Program-made: the position numbers and the translations under genes
Shown: in pieces, positions 12,848-24,879 of the stretch
Numbering within the stretch: position 1 is the first letter of the stretch
How the letters are laid out: each line of letters starts with the position of its first letter
From: Hymenopus coronatus
Taxonomy: Eukaryota; Arthropoda; Insecta; Mantodea; Hymenopodidae
Length of the DNA stretch: 64,000 nucleotides
Reading direction: 5' to 3'
NCBI GenBank assembly: GCA_030762935.1
Contig: CM060900.1
Coordinates: 435,724,259-435,788,258, forward strand
The notes under the pieces: generated by a model
What the model was told of the DNA's origin: nothing
The model's input: the letters and a program-made list of their open reading frames with translations, nothing else
The model's database searches: none

Positions 12848-13700
12848 AGTATTGCACTCCACCAAAAAATTCAATACCGAAATTTCACCGGAAATATATA
12901 TTTTAGGGTCCCCAATATCCAAAAAAAGCATTTTCACAAAAAGGTCCGTGTGTGGGTGTGGGTGTGGGTGTGGGTGTGGGTGTGCAAGATAACTCAAAAA
13001 CAAAAAGTCAGTAAAATACCAAACTTGGTATTTAAAAGTTTAGTATCTTCCAGGGATGCAACACGAAGATTTTGAGAAAAATCCCCCGACCCCAACTACC
13101 CTTTACATGGAAGTTTTTTCGAAAATTTTGATTTTCTCAAAAATGGCTCTTAACGATTTTGATTAAAATTTCGTATATTAAACATATTTACCTGACAAAT
13201 AAAATGTATACCTTGAATTTTCTGAGAATAGCCTCTGAAGAGTAGTTTATTCTGGATGAATTTTACTAAATTTTGAATAACTGCTAAACCGTAAGAGATG
13301 GACAAAAATTTACTACACAATAAATGTAGAGCACATTAAAACACACAATTTATGTTATATACATTTTTTCGTGGAGTTCGTCGTTTTTGTGACATTCCTT
13401 ATTTTTGGTTTCTGCTATGAAAAACGTATACTTTTCTCATACAGGAACTTGTCAACTCCTATCCATATAGACAAAGGAACTTCATTGACATAGCAACCAG
13501 CTTTTGACTATCACTTTAACCTACAGTAGTCCCTTATTTCGCTTCTACTTACAAGGAAGCGAGTAATTAGACTATTTCTGCTATTTTTGTCTGATTAGCA
13601 TAAAGTAAATAGAAGTATAAGCTTTTTAAGAATTATTTGTTGCAGGGATATGGAGAAAGTCATGTGAATGGTACACATCAGATTTTTAATTCTAAGTATC
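12848..13700. repeat. Repeat related to the 56.0-58.2 kb Merlin-bearing repeat
   Basis: By eye, 12,985-13,530 aligns with 56,030-56,560 (ATAACTCAAAAA, a shared TTCCAGGG block, ACATGGAAG/ACATGAAAA, a long TTTTAATTAAAAT-type stretch, the AGCACAC/AGCACATT pair and CAACCAGCTTTTGACTAT/ACAGCTTTT..GACTATTG). Then 13,620-13,690 aligns with 58,165-58,235 (AAGCTTTT, AGAGAAAGTCA.GTGAA, ACACATCA). The roughly 1.6 kb between those parts in the 56-58 kb copy, including the Merlin transposase region, is absent here. This looks like an internal-deletion derivative. Confidence 0.5.
12948..12984. repeat. (GTGTGG)n hexamer array
   Basis: About six tandem GTGTGG units inside the preceding repeat family, at the position where the 56 kb relative has a degenerate TG-rich run. 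Confidence 0.95.
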
Positions 13701-14572
13701 TTTTCATGCAAAATTTTCCAGAAATATAGTTGGAATAAAGATAATGCTCTGAACATTTCTATTGTTTGGGGTCATAACATACTTGCAGACTTTCAGTATC
13801 AGCAGGTGAACCTTTCTTAACAGTTATTCCCTTCAAAACATTTGTAATTTTTGTTGGCCACTGGCCAGAATATGAGGAGCTCCAAATGTCTGATTTTAAA
13901 TTACTTGTGTTTTCACCACAATCCAACTATATCACTTTTATTTCCTACTATAGATACCAACATGGCAGTTTCTGTTTTGCAGATGGCAGAATTAATAGAG
14001 CCATTGTGCAGAATTACCTAAATGTGTATTGCAGCATAACAACATCCTTTTTAAAACAGTTTTAAACTGTTTGCTTGTCTATGTAAATCACTTGCATCTT
14101 GTGTGTACACCAAGGTTTGTTGTGAAGTTGCTGTAAAGGATCTGCAAGGTAATCTTACATGTATTCACCAGCAAGAATGAATTTTTTTGGTTTTAAATAA
14201 GGGCCTATATGAATAACGGGGCCCAACGGCACTGATAATCCATATGGCCTTTTGTGTGGCATGAACACTTTATTGCATTTTACCCACCCCCCCCCCCCAT
14301 CGAAAGTAATTAACAGCAAAGAAATTTCAAACAAGGCAACCTAACCTAACTTTTAACGTTACACTCTTCGTACATTACCCATTTTATTATTCAAATAGGT
14401 ATTCCCTACACTATTCGAGGGAATAAAATCACATTGCTCAGATATCAAATTGGCGCACATTAATTAATGCATAACTATTCCGAAATAACTTAACAAACAC
14501 AGCAGTGTTTGGTTAATTACACTTCTATAACTAAACTAGCAAATACAAAGTTTTGATTGCACTTGTATTTAC
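13701..14572. other. No gene; poly-C tract
   Basis: Contains a C-run near 14,283-14,300 and, around 14,337, two adjacent CCTAA units (the insect telomere motif, but far too short to mean anything). No coding signature. Confidence 0.5.
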
Positions 14573-14857
14573 CTGGAAATCTCCGGTTGCATAAAATCTT
14601 AGTGCACACAGAATTTGATAAATTGGAGGCACTGGTAGGCCTCATTGTGACCTCGATTCTCCAAACTGCAGTAATGGTAAAATAATTTCTGTTGCAGTAT
14701 TTTTTGTGAATCTGCACCATTTGAAAAACTGTACATCACTATAATGCTCTAAAGGATTTTTGCTGTCGCTCTGATGCAACTGCGGTTCATGCCCAAAATC
14801 CTCATTCTCCATAAAATCGAGAAACTCAATTAAATTATGGTCAAGAATGCCTGCCAC
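14573..14857 (-). pseudogene. PIF/Harbinger nuclease, first exon fragment
   Basis: The frame from the ATG at 14,857 reads MAGILDHNLIEFLDFMENED, then KNPLEHYSDVQFFKWCRFTK and TATEIILPLL. After an in-frame TGA at 14,644-14,642 the same frame continues GLPVPPIYQILCALRFYATG DFQ. NPLE.YSD..F...RF.K and QIL.ALRFYATGDFQ are landmarks of Harbinger (HARBI1-like) transposases, near residues 40-110. Immediately after the last codon is a perfect splice donor (CAG|GTAAAT), so this was probably a first coding exon. The DDE core is not found downstream, so the element is truncated. Confidence 0.75.
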
Positions 14858-14924
14858 TGTGAGAAAAATCGAGCGAAGGATTATTTAAGGAGAGGAAAGA
14901 TGCACTCGAGCAGCCTTCTCTATT

Positions 14925-15007
14925 CCTCGAGGATTACCCAAGGTCTACTTAAGTGTTTGCGACTCTATATACCAAACTGCCAAGGAAACCTTGAGTAATC
15001 CTTGAGG
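14925..15007. repeat. Short inverted repeat
   Basis: CCTCGAGGATTACCCAAGG (14,925-14,943) is repeated in reverse complement at 14,989-15,007 with two mismatches; the spacer is 45 bases. It lies just upstream of the Harbinger fragment and could be terminal repeats of a tiny nonautonomous element or a remnant of that element's end. Confidence 0.6.
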
Positions 15008-15540
15008 TAATGACTATGCATGCTGCCCTGAGTCTGGCACTTCCAATTTCTTTTGCCTTGGGTTGATAGTAATGATAAACAGATGGGTAGTTGACATTCA
15101 ATAGACGTATTAAGTAGATAGTGGATGTTAGGCACTTACTATGTTCAAAACAGGCAGGCAAAAAGGCCCAAAATTTGTAAATATTAGTGTTAAAACCTCT
15201 ACAGCCACATAAAAAAGGTGACTATAGATCAGAAATATGAACATATTTTGGATGTCTTTTGTTACCAATTGAAATAAAAGCAATTAAATCATATAGTATT
15301 TAATAAAATAATGAACTTGACTACTATAGTATAGTGTGCCCTAACCAAAACACTATATAAGCAATATTGTACATTTCATTAGTGTACCCTTATCACTTTC
15401 AATGCACATAAGCTTTTACCAGTTATTAACAGAGATTGACTGTGCATAATTGCAAGATATTTTTCCTTAGAATCACATAGTATAGCTCATTTATAAACAA
15501 GGCATAAGCTTGAGCAAAGAGCTGGAAGGAAATTAAGGCA

Positions 15541-15960
15541 ATGTTAAAACAGGATACACTTTTATTAAAATCTGGACATCTGTTGTGGAAATGCACATCC
15601 AGGGTACTCCATCTACACCATGACCAAGTGAAGCATATGTTGGTAATAGATGTCCATATTTTAATAAAATTGACAGCTTCACTATATGTAAGTGCTTTTT
15701 TTAACATTTTAATATATATAAAGCTAACAGGCTTCAAAAGCCAAGGAGGAAAAAGAACCAAGGTATGTGGAAAAAAAAGGCACATATGCAAACCTGCAAG
15801 AGGATGACAACGAAAGTTGTGGAAACGCGCATACAGGGTACTCCATCTACACCATGACCAAATGAAGCACGTGTTGGTAATAGATGTCCAGATTTTAATA
15901 AAATTGACAGCTTCACTGTATGTAATGGCTTTTTTAACATTTTAAAACAGGATACACTGT
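15541..15960. repeat. Two direct copies of a MITE-like unit
   Basis: A unit at 15,541-15,710 recurs at about 15,815-15,950 with roughly 90 percent identity over the shared 130 bases (both contain CAGGGTACTCCATCTACACC). Copy 1 has inverted ends: TTTATTAAAATCTGGACATC at 15,561-15,580 against GATGTCCATATTTTAATAAA at 15,649-15,668. The AAAACAGGATACACT motif occurs at the start of copy 1 and just after copy 2. This suggests a nonautonomous inverted-repeat element duplicated in tandem. Confidence 0.6.
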
Positions 15961-17794
15961 TGTGCATTCTTCAAGGTCTATGCTTCCATAGGAGTATGGG
16001 GAATACTACCACTACTACTACTGCTGCCGCCGCCGCTGCTTCTGCTTTGCAAATTTTCTACCTTTACATGATGTTTCTTACCAGACAGCACATTTTTTAG
16101 CATTGAAAACAATCTTTACAGGTGATTTGTCCACCCCACCAGTATCAGCAATGTGCCAGCTGAACAATTCTGCTGAAGAATATGAGAAACTGCTGATCAG
16201 CTATGATGTTTATTCTGTGCACTATATGATACAAGATGTCAAACTTCTACTTTAACCTCATCATACATGAAGTCATCTGACACTTCAGATACATTTAAAT
16301 GTACATGTCATGAACTCAATAGATACAAACTGCATGCATTTCAACAACTTTTCCCCCGATTCTCCAATAAAATGCGGTTATTTAAAAAAGAGGCAGATTG
16401 GTTGAACATAATTAAATCTCTTTTTTACAATAAATATAATGAATTAATATAGGCATTTTGCCTAACATCCAATATCTTAGAAATAAGAATACATTCACCT
16501 ATATCATCTTCAGCATGTGTATTTGATTGTATCTTAAAATTTGACAGGACTGTTGAAGTTGAGAAGCACCTGGTTATGTTTTTCTATTGTTGAATTTCTT
16601 CTGGTATTTTTTCTTCTTTTTTTTTGTTTTTAGATTTTTAGAACCTAATTTATAATAACCTCCCTCTATAGCAGTTAGCTAAATATATCTGCACCTAAAT
16701 AAATGCCTCATTACTAAATATAGCTGCTTAAATTTATTTTACATTTATTCCAAACACTGCAGTGTAGCATTGTTATTAGGATAGAATTTCAAATCATTTG
16801 TTGCCGTTAACCCACCAACAGTCATGAACTTCATTACCGGACTTATGTGGCTGTGCCACTTTTGTTTTTTCATCCAAGACATACACATTCCATGAGCAGT
16901 ATGTAGTCGTCTTTTCATTAACAGTGCTTTAAGCATGTGCAACCGGGACTTAAATTATGAGACCACTGAAACACATTATCTCTAGTGCTAATAATGAACT
17001 TGAAATGTCAATGCACATTTGAAGCAGTGTATTTACATTTACACACGGAAAGTTTCATACATAACAGCCATGGTTCATAAAGGTTGAGGCATGATAATTA
17101 TACGAAGACCCAAATCAGACATTTAAATATGTAAACACACTTTATTCACAATTTTTCTTTAGACTTTTTTATATTTTATGACTTCCAGACCTTCCAAAAT
17201 CCCAGGCCCCCAAGTGTGCATTTTGTGCACCTACAACATATAATCTGAATTCAAACTGGGGTCTAAATAGCTTTGGCAATCTAAAAGTGTATGGAATGGT
17301 ATCATCTGTAGATGGTATAATTAGCATTACTGAATTGTGTAGTCACTTTTATTTGGAGGAGGGATGACTTAAATATGAAGCTGAGCTTTTTTTTTTTATA
17401 CTCCTCACTAGCATTACTTTATACTGTTCTAGAGAGAATGTTGCAATTTGTTAAGCCTTGTTCAGATGGCACCATATAGAAAATAGCTCTGTGTGCACAT
17501 GATCTTTCATGCTATTTACTGGCCACTGACACTGCTTTCGAATGGCATGCTAGAGAACAAAGCTATATTCTTGAACATCTGGTAACCATTCTAACAAACA
17601 TTTTATTGGCTGCAGTTTGAATTTTTTCACATATATATGCTGATATCTTAGGTTTGCTTACTATACCATAGCTGTCATGTGTATCTTTGTAATGATTCAG
17701 TCTTAATATGCACAAGCATGAGTAAAGACCATACTCAGGACCAAACTAGTCTAAGTAATGCTCACAGGACATGGAAAATTTGGAATTATTTTAA
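15961..17794. other. No recognisable gene
   Basis: Includes a short impure CTA/CTG/CCG trinucleotide run near 16,008-16,045. No coding signature otherwise. Confidence 0.5.
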
Positions 17795-17990
17795 CCAATT
17801 TAAGAGAGTGGAAGATTGAACATGTATGTGCAGGGAAAGTGAACAATTAGTGCAATATATCCTGTGGGAATGTGAATGCTTAAAAGTGAAAGAGAAGATG
17901 TTAGGGAAAATGCAGTGAGAACAGGAAGGTAATGACCAATACAAAACATTGAACTTGTGAAAACCATCAAAATTCAATTTCTAAAATTTG
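17795..17990 (+). pseudogene. LINE ORF2 C-terminal fragment
   Basis: The forward frame reads CMCRESEQLVQYILWECECL followed by KVKEKMLGKM, matching the zinc-finger-like C.C...E....Y.LWEC segment near the end of many non-LTR retrotransposon ORF2 proteins. A stop precedes the first Cys. Very short and decayed. Confidence 0.45.
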
Positions 17991-18084
17991 TGGACAATAT
18001 AAGTATAAACAAATATAAACTTTGATGGACTGCAACTTAATACAAAAGTATGACTGCACAAAGCAGGGAAAATGTAAAACAACT

Positions 18085-19405
18085 GCTTGACAAAAAAAGT
18101 TAAGCACCTGGAAGAAATAGTCCTATGTTCACACATGTGCACACCATCAGTGGGTGTGCAGATGATTCAAGTTACAATGCTCTGTGACAGCTAAACTGCT
18201 CATCAGAATGCATTAGAGATGTGTGATCCTGTTAACAGGCCTGATAAGATGTATAAGGGCAGTGACTAGCATGCAGAGGTTACAGTCACTGATTACTGAG
18301 AATGCCACATACTTGTGTTAGACAACATTCCTGGTACCTGACAGATTTTGAACAGGGCCCCATTGTGGGTCGTCTCCATGTGGCCAGCTGGTCAAATTGG
18401 GCAATATACAGGCACATGGGTCATTCCAATGTGACAGTAGTCCAATGTTGGACTGTATGGGAACGTGAGTGCAACCACACTCATATGAAGTTTCTGGTTG
18501 ATCATGTCTAACCACTACAAGGGAGGATTGCAGTATTCTGTTCCAAGCCAATCACAGCCCCTTCAGATCTGCTCCTGCTATCATGGAATGTATAATGAAT
18601 TCATTGCAAAATCCTGTGTCTTCCTGCACTATTGGTCAGAGACCAGCAACAGCCAGGCTATGGAGTTACTGTCCCATACATAGGCTGCCATTAACACCAA
18701 AACAGAAACAGCTATGTTTGGAGTGGTGCCATGCCTGGGAAGGATGGACTGCTGATGAGTGGCAGCACATTGTGTTTAGCAATGAATCCCACTTCTGCAT
18801 TACTTTGGGTGACCTGTGTAGAGCTGCCACTCTGCCTATGTTTTGGAGAGGCACAATGGTGTCACTCCTGGCATAATGTGTAGGGAGCAATCGGATATGA
18901 TTTTAGGTCACAGCTGGTAGAGATTCAGGGAATTCGTGACGGCACAACAGTACATTCTAGAAATCCAGCATCTTTATGTGTTACCTCTCATGTGACAGTA
19001 TCCTGGTAACATCTATCAGCAGAACAATGCTAGTCTACACACAGCATGTGTCTCTATGAAGTACCTGCATGGGGTTGAAGTACTCCTGTGACCACAAAAT
19101 CCCCAGATTTATCCCCAATGTGGGACCAGCTCAGACGTCAGCTTCATCCCACTGCTGATATCCAGGATCTCGAGGACCAGTTACAACAGTTTTGGGCTAG
19201 TTGACCTCAAGAGAGTATATGCCAGCTATATGTGCAAGCACCCAGCCACAGGAGGTGCATCACCATACTGATAAGTGGGCTAGTACTACCAACATTGTTG
19301 AATGTATCATTCTGTTTACTAATCAGTCACATAACCCTTCAACACTCCAAAGTACAATTTCATTCCCTACATTCCTTCCAGGTGCTTACCTTTTTTATGT
19401 CAGAC
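18085..19405 (+). mobile_element. Tc1-like element with inverted repeats (decayed)
   Basis: Inverted repeats at 18,085-18,120 and 19,370-19,405 share TGACA.AAAAA and TAAGCACCTGGAAG in opposite orientation. The 1.3-kb span encloses a forward Tc1-type transposase. Similarity may extend about 20 bases outward, so true ends and the TA duplication are not fixed. Confidence 0.75.
18302..19200 (+). pseudogene. Tc1-type transposase, degenerate
   Basis: Helix-turn-helix part: LTDFEQGPIVGRLHVASWSN, then IYRHMGHSNVTVVQCWTVWE (18,340-18,470). Catalytic domain start: HRLPLTPKQKQLCLEWCHAW, WTADEWQHIVFSNESHF (18,680-18,800). The family has Asp in FSDES; here it is Asn (FSNES), so the first catalytic residue is lost. 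Later pieces, in shifted frames, read GIRDGTTVH and, near 19,100-19,200, KSPDLSPMWDQLRRQLHPTA and DIQDLEDQLQQFW. The family SPDLSPIEHVWD has lost its Glu region. Many stops; long dead. Confidence 0.85.
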
Positions 19406-20077
19406 TTAAATTTAACTTTGAACTCTGTTAATATAATTACATGTAGTATTGCAATGGTCCATGCAACAATAAAGATAGTTTAAAAAAATTACTTCTGGAC
19501 TATGGGGAGGACAGAAAATAAAATAAAAGTGTTCTACCCATAACTGAGAAGGGAGCCCAAGACACCATGCATAGTAGCCTGGTGCTTTACTGACTGGGCT
19601 AGGAGCAATGATGGCATTGTTGAAGTTATCTAAGAGTGACTTGTTGTAGAGGCACTCTTTGTTTCTGTAAATACATCTATGGCAACTTTGGACCATTGTA
19701 TGTAGAGGTGTGGCTAACATTTATTTTGGTGTAATCGATATAACTGTCATGATTACAGCATGATAATGGTTACATGTAATGGTTAAGTTATTTGTATCAA
19801 TGGTTATTGCATTGGCAGTTATATTACATATAAAGGTTATCAGTACTGATTAAGTTATTTGTTCTAATGTTTATCATGTCTGCTGTTACGTTGGAATAAT
19901 GGTTAACAGTCAAGATTAGCTGTAACTATGTATCTATAGGAATGATGTCTGCACAGACATATTTTGATATTTCATACTATCTAAAAAGAAGTTTTTGTAA
20001 CTGTGGAAACACTTTTATTACTCAACATGGCAAAATAATGCATTCTCTCTCTCTCTCTCAAATACACACACACCAAA
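19406..20077. other. No recognisable gene
   Basis: AT-rich, with a degenerate ATGGTTA-type repetition between 19,735 and 19,925 and a CT run at 20,045-20,060. No coding signature. Confidence 0.45.
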
Positions 20078-20282
20078 ATGCATTCCTTCGAGTTTCCTTT
20101 CGCCTTGAGTGCACTTCTCTTAGCATGTGCAGATGGTTACAATTGCCAAAAAATCATGCAAACGGGGCCGGAAGAATGCAGTTGTACAATATCGAAAAAG
20201 AATATTCAACTTACAATTATGAATTGTTTGATAACATGGCATACCTTTCATCTTCGAGGTTTAATTCCAGAAATATATATCT
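20078..20282 (+). CDS. Candidate first exon of a secreted protein (weak)
   Basis: An ATG at 20,078 opens MHSFEFPFALSALLLACADG, which has the charge-hydrophobic-small pattern of a signal peptide, followed by a Cys-rich stretch (YNCQKIM..GPEECSCTIS) and LTIMNCLITWHTF. The frame reaches a perfect splice donor consensus (GTAAGT at 20,283). I recognise no family; the Cys spacing is faintly like the N-cap of a leucine-rich repeat protein. No second exon was found in the window. It could equally be chance. Confidence 0.25.
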
Positions 20283-20286
20283 GTAA

Positions 20287-20359
20287 GTTAATTCAAAATC
20301 TTCTCGGGCTTCTAGCCAGGTAATAACTGGCTAGAAGCCCGAGAAGATTTTGAATTAAC
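20287..20359. repeat. Perfect 33-bp hairpin
   Basis: The 33-base arm at 20,287-20,319 is repeated exactly in reverse complement at 20,327-20,359 with a 7-base loop (GTAATAA). The arm includes TTCTCGGGCTTCTAGCCAG. Identity of the arms argues for recent formation or for selection. No coding function seen. Confidence 0.97.
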
Positions 20360-21214
20360 ACGTCGCCAGGAAAGCTATAGTTCTTATCTGTAAGTTGTTT
20401 ATTGTTTCTTATGTAAGGTTAAAGGGTAAATATCCATGATACCAATTCCAAAGGAGTGAAAGCTGTAGGTACACACCTTCACACGTGCTTTTGGAATTAA
20501 AAATTTGGAGAAATTTCTTATCTATTTAAGCAATCTTGAAGAATAGACTTGCTGACAGTTTGCACATTTGGATCTTGATTCACTATTGTTAAAACAATAT
20601 CTTACCAGCACACACATATTTATTTACTAATCAGCATTAGCAGTTTATTCATACCCATCATGTATAAAAACTTTTGCACTTAATAAAGTGATTTGAGTAC
20701 CATCTTAATGCATTAAATGTAGTTTGTTGGCTAAGTGAGAACTGATGTGTTAAATAATGACCATGACCTGCATTCAAAGTAATATGAAGCACGTATGAAC
20801 CATCTTGCAGCTCTGCGTAATGATTACTCAAACTAAACACCAGTGGCTAATTCATGAGAGTGAGTATGTTCTATGTCTGAATTGTATAGATGAGCTGAGA
20901 TGTATGAGAACCTAAATATAAATCTCACATAATGCAAACATAGCAAAGCGAAAGCACACCATTTTTGCTAACTTCAACATGACTAAAATGAATATAACAA
21001 TTTAAATATTCTCTTAGGGTGTTAGATAAAACTTAAAGATTGACACTTTGAAATGCGATGATACGAGAAAAGAGAAACATTAGTGCCCAAAGGTACATTT
21101 TTTTTTTTTTAATTGTTTCATTTAACTTCAATGGTCATATCGGGGGCTTTGACTTGTGAAACAACTCGTATTACTGTAGGCTAGAACATTAGGTTAATCA
21201 TTATTATATTACTA
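20360..21214. other. No recognisable gene
   Basis: AT-rich; nothing supportable seen. Confidence 0.5.
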
Positions 21215-21345
21215 ATATACACACACATTCACTCTCACATTAACACTTCCAGACTCTGTGGGGAATAGGGAATAAATCTGGTTAAAGAAAAATTCCCCGC
21301 CCCAGCCGGGAATCGAACCCGGGACCTCCGGGTGAGAGGCACATT
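21215..21345 (-). repeat. tRNA-derived SINE
   Basis: On the minus strand a strong B-box (GGGTTCGATTCCCGG at 21,308-21,322) follows CCTCTCACCCGGAGGTCC, and then a body with GGGGCGGGGAAT, CCCTATTCCCCACAGAG and CTGGAAGTG. The tail block resembles a copy at 35,165-35,295, pointing to one SINE family. The A-box half is not preserved here. Confidence 0.6.
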
Positions 21346-24300
21346 ATTGTTTAGCATCATTACATCAGAAAAGATGCAGATTATCTCAATTCACATAGGT
21401 ACACAGCAAAAAAGAGTTAGTAGGCTTTTTTCTTGCCAGATGGCATATTAAATCAACATGTCACTCCAACTTTTTGAGGAGGATATTAATACTGCATAAT
21501 GGGATAATTATTACTTCCAGATAGCAACAGCAACACACATACAGGAAGGATGTCACCCAGACTCGATAAAAGTTAACAACTGTTAAGTAACTGTCTTCGT
21601 TATTTTGGAACCATAACTTTGTATTCATTACTTTTGTAACCAATTAGTTACTATTCAACACAGTTAATTAAGGTATGGTCAGAAAGTGTGAAAATGATAT
21701 ATAAGTTATGTATTGCAGAAAGAATAACTACCTTAGCAGTAGCTAGAGAATTTGCAACTTCTGTGTCTGCCATTTTCCTAAAACATACTGCCATTGATGT
21801 GGTGTTGTGGGTAAATACGTTCATACTAGATAGCATACAAATCAGTAGCACATGTACTATTCTGTGGCACCATTTCTTGTACAAAAAATGCTTTTCTGTA
21901 CAGGACTTATGGGAAGTTTATAATAGTTGGAGTATATGTACAGAGTTTGTAACCAATTTTCTGTTTCTGCAAAGAAACTGGAAAAAAAAATATACTTTGC
22001 AGGAAGAGAATATTCTTGTGATCATAATTCATGTTATCACCACAATTCACTCTTCCAAAATTCATGATTTGATTGTATTAGTAGTATAAAGAAGATCTCT
22101 TTAGCATTTGCATTTCAGAGAGTTGTAGAAAAAAGAGAGACTGCTTCTGTATTACTTTTCCAAAACCATTCCAGAAGATGTGTCTGAAAGGAGGTAGAAT
22201 AGTCTCACAAGCTACTTCATTCATCAGATAGGAACTTTTTGCTCACACTTAACTGTTCCTCTTGGATCTGTGCTAGATATTACTTATCACTTATCTATGA
22301 CGATTACACATCTTTACAATAATTTAAGGCTGGTTCACAACAACCAAAATAGCATACAACACTTTAGCTCATAATGACCTCGTTAATGAGAATGTGAATA
22401 TATACGTATATTGACAGCAAAGTGGACAGTCGGCTTTGCAGATTGGGATCTCATTTACAAATGACCAATGATATGCTTCCAATTTAGCAGCATAATGCAG
22501 GTTAGCCAACATAAATATCTGATGAGTAATTATCATCAAAATGTGGATGCATCAAGTTGTTTATAGACAAATGAAAGTTGAGCACCACATCACCTCACCT
22601 GGCTTAAAGCATGAGAACACTTGGAATTTGTTTATTGTTCTTAGTAATTTCTACTGTTTTAGAAGCAACACTAGTTTTGTATTACATATATAAAAACTAC
22701 ATGTAGCTTTAACTAAAACTAGCTTTATTGATCTTGAGTGTGTCAGGATGTGAGATCAGAATGCAGATTTGCTAGATTTGCTTTCTTTCTTGCATTTTTA
22801 TTGGGACTCATTAGAGCTCTAGCAGCCGTTTCATATCAGGCTGCCTTAAATAACAGTGAAGAGTAATATGCTTAATAAGGGCCTAATCAACTTTATCCTA
22901 TTTTGGTTACGATTGTCAGTTATTGTGAACCAGCTCTTAGAAGAACTCTCTTTCGCATTGTGTTAAAATAGGCATTTAACCCTTGCCAATGGAAACAATT
23001 GCCAATGACTGTATACATATACCAGCAAAACTTAAGGAAATATGTATGTAATTGGTTGAGGGCTGGTAGAGTAAAGGAATATTAAGCATGAAATCTCCCA
23101 TGTTAACATAACATTTTAGTGACTAAAATTCTAATTTGAAATGCTGTAAGATGATGAGTGATAAAAGAAAAAAGAATTTCTCTTAAGCTTTAAACCATGT
23201 TTATTAAGTTCCTTTTTCTACAAAATAATACAGCTTTTTATCAATGTTGTGCTTGTTGTAGTGCACATAATGCATGCTGATTCCATAGTGGATTATTAAA
23301 CCATTAAAACTGCATGTCAGCTACCACAAGCTTTACCATGAATTACATGTGCATAGGTCAGCCTCCATTATTATTGTTATTTTTTTCCACCCTTTATCTC
23401 AGATCAGCATAACATTTGTTACCTGCATGTTATTAATAAATCTATGTTGTGTTGACCTTAATATCAACTATCATAAATAACTTAAAAAGTCTTAACTAAA
23501 AAAAAATAATTCATTAATCAGCAAGCAGAAGCCTCCTATTAGCACAGTCGTTTGCCTTGATTTACTAAGAACTTACGACTTAGGTAAATATGAATATGTT
23601 GTCTGCTTGCTAAACTGGTATGTGCATACCATTATCAGTTCTTAGCACATCTTAGAACAAATCTTTTGACTTCTATGAAGCAAATCTGCAACCTTAAGTA
23701 CACATTAGATTTGTCTCTAATGCTCTCTGCTACAGTGTATTCTATTTTAGACAATAAGAACCATTTACAATATGTAATTGATAACCAAGGTTATTGATAT
23801 TTTTGGGTGGGGGGGGATGAGGCTCCATAGAAATCCTAGATTTATTATAAAAGATGCCAGCATTCAAATTATTTTTAAAACAAATATCTTACTCTTGCAG
23901 TTCACAGCCAATCTTTCTTTCCCCTTGTATTTGAGCATAAACATTTAACAATAAGTCTTACAAAATAAATAACATTAGTTACCTCCATAAAAATAAATAT
24001 TTTTATTTGTACAATGGTTTTACCAAATGCACTATAAATTGTGCAGGATTCCCAATAGCTGCTTAATTCATTATTTGAAACTTGCATGCATTAGGATAAG
24101 TGATGTAAATTATGAAAAGTAAATAATTGAATTTAAAATTCTGTAAAAGTCTTCAGTTAATGTTTTAGCTGAAGGAGTACATAAACCAGTTTACATTACT
24201 TTTGTATTTCCCAAAGTAATTACAGTGATAGTCGCTTCAAGTACACAGGTTAAAAATAAATATAAACCAAAAGAATTCTTTTCTCATGTGCACTCCTAGG

Positions 24301-24879
24301 ATCATGAGGTCACAAGTGTCATGATTGTACAATATCAAGAATTAAATAGGTCATGTAATATTAATCTTAGGAGTTAGAAAGAAAGATAGGTATATAACAA
24401 ATATATATTCTTATTTGTTTATATCCTTAAATGTGATGCTAGTCTCATACATGACATTATATTATCAAATTAATATTACCTATTCATTCTACTATGAAAG
24501 TTGCTATTTTTTCCTTTCTTCCAAATTTATCAGGCACATGTTTGCACTGATAGAACAAACATGCCTGCACTTCCAGAGTTAACTATGCACTTGACAGCCA
24601 TATGAGGTGGTCAGCTGCTAAGGTTATAAACATATCTAGGAATGAGAGGTATACAGCACCCTTGTTGTAATATATTTACATCACTCCTCAGTTGGGACCA
24701 TGCTTCTGCTTCTTGCATATGTAAATTGTACCAGTGTCTTTTACTTTATATGTAAGTGCAATGATTGCACTTGTAAGACAAAATGCATATGATAATAGTG
24801 TATGGAGTGGTTATGTAAACAAGCTTAACACTATTTTTGAGTGTTTTATTTTATGGGTATAAGGGTTTGGTAGTTGTGG
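21346..24879. other. No recognisable gene
   Basis: Long AT-rich stretch. A 133-codon forward frame (21,688-22,089) has no family signature and irregular composition. A G-run at 23,807-23,817. Nothing supportable seen. Confidence 0.45.

Noticed and set aside
14330..14350. CCTAACCTAAC as interstitial telomere repeat
   Set aside because: Only two units; expected by chance.
21688..22089. 133-codon forward frame
   Set aside because: No motif, no start context, no splice support and no similarity I can recall; likely chance in AT-rich DNA.
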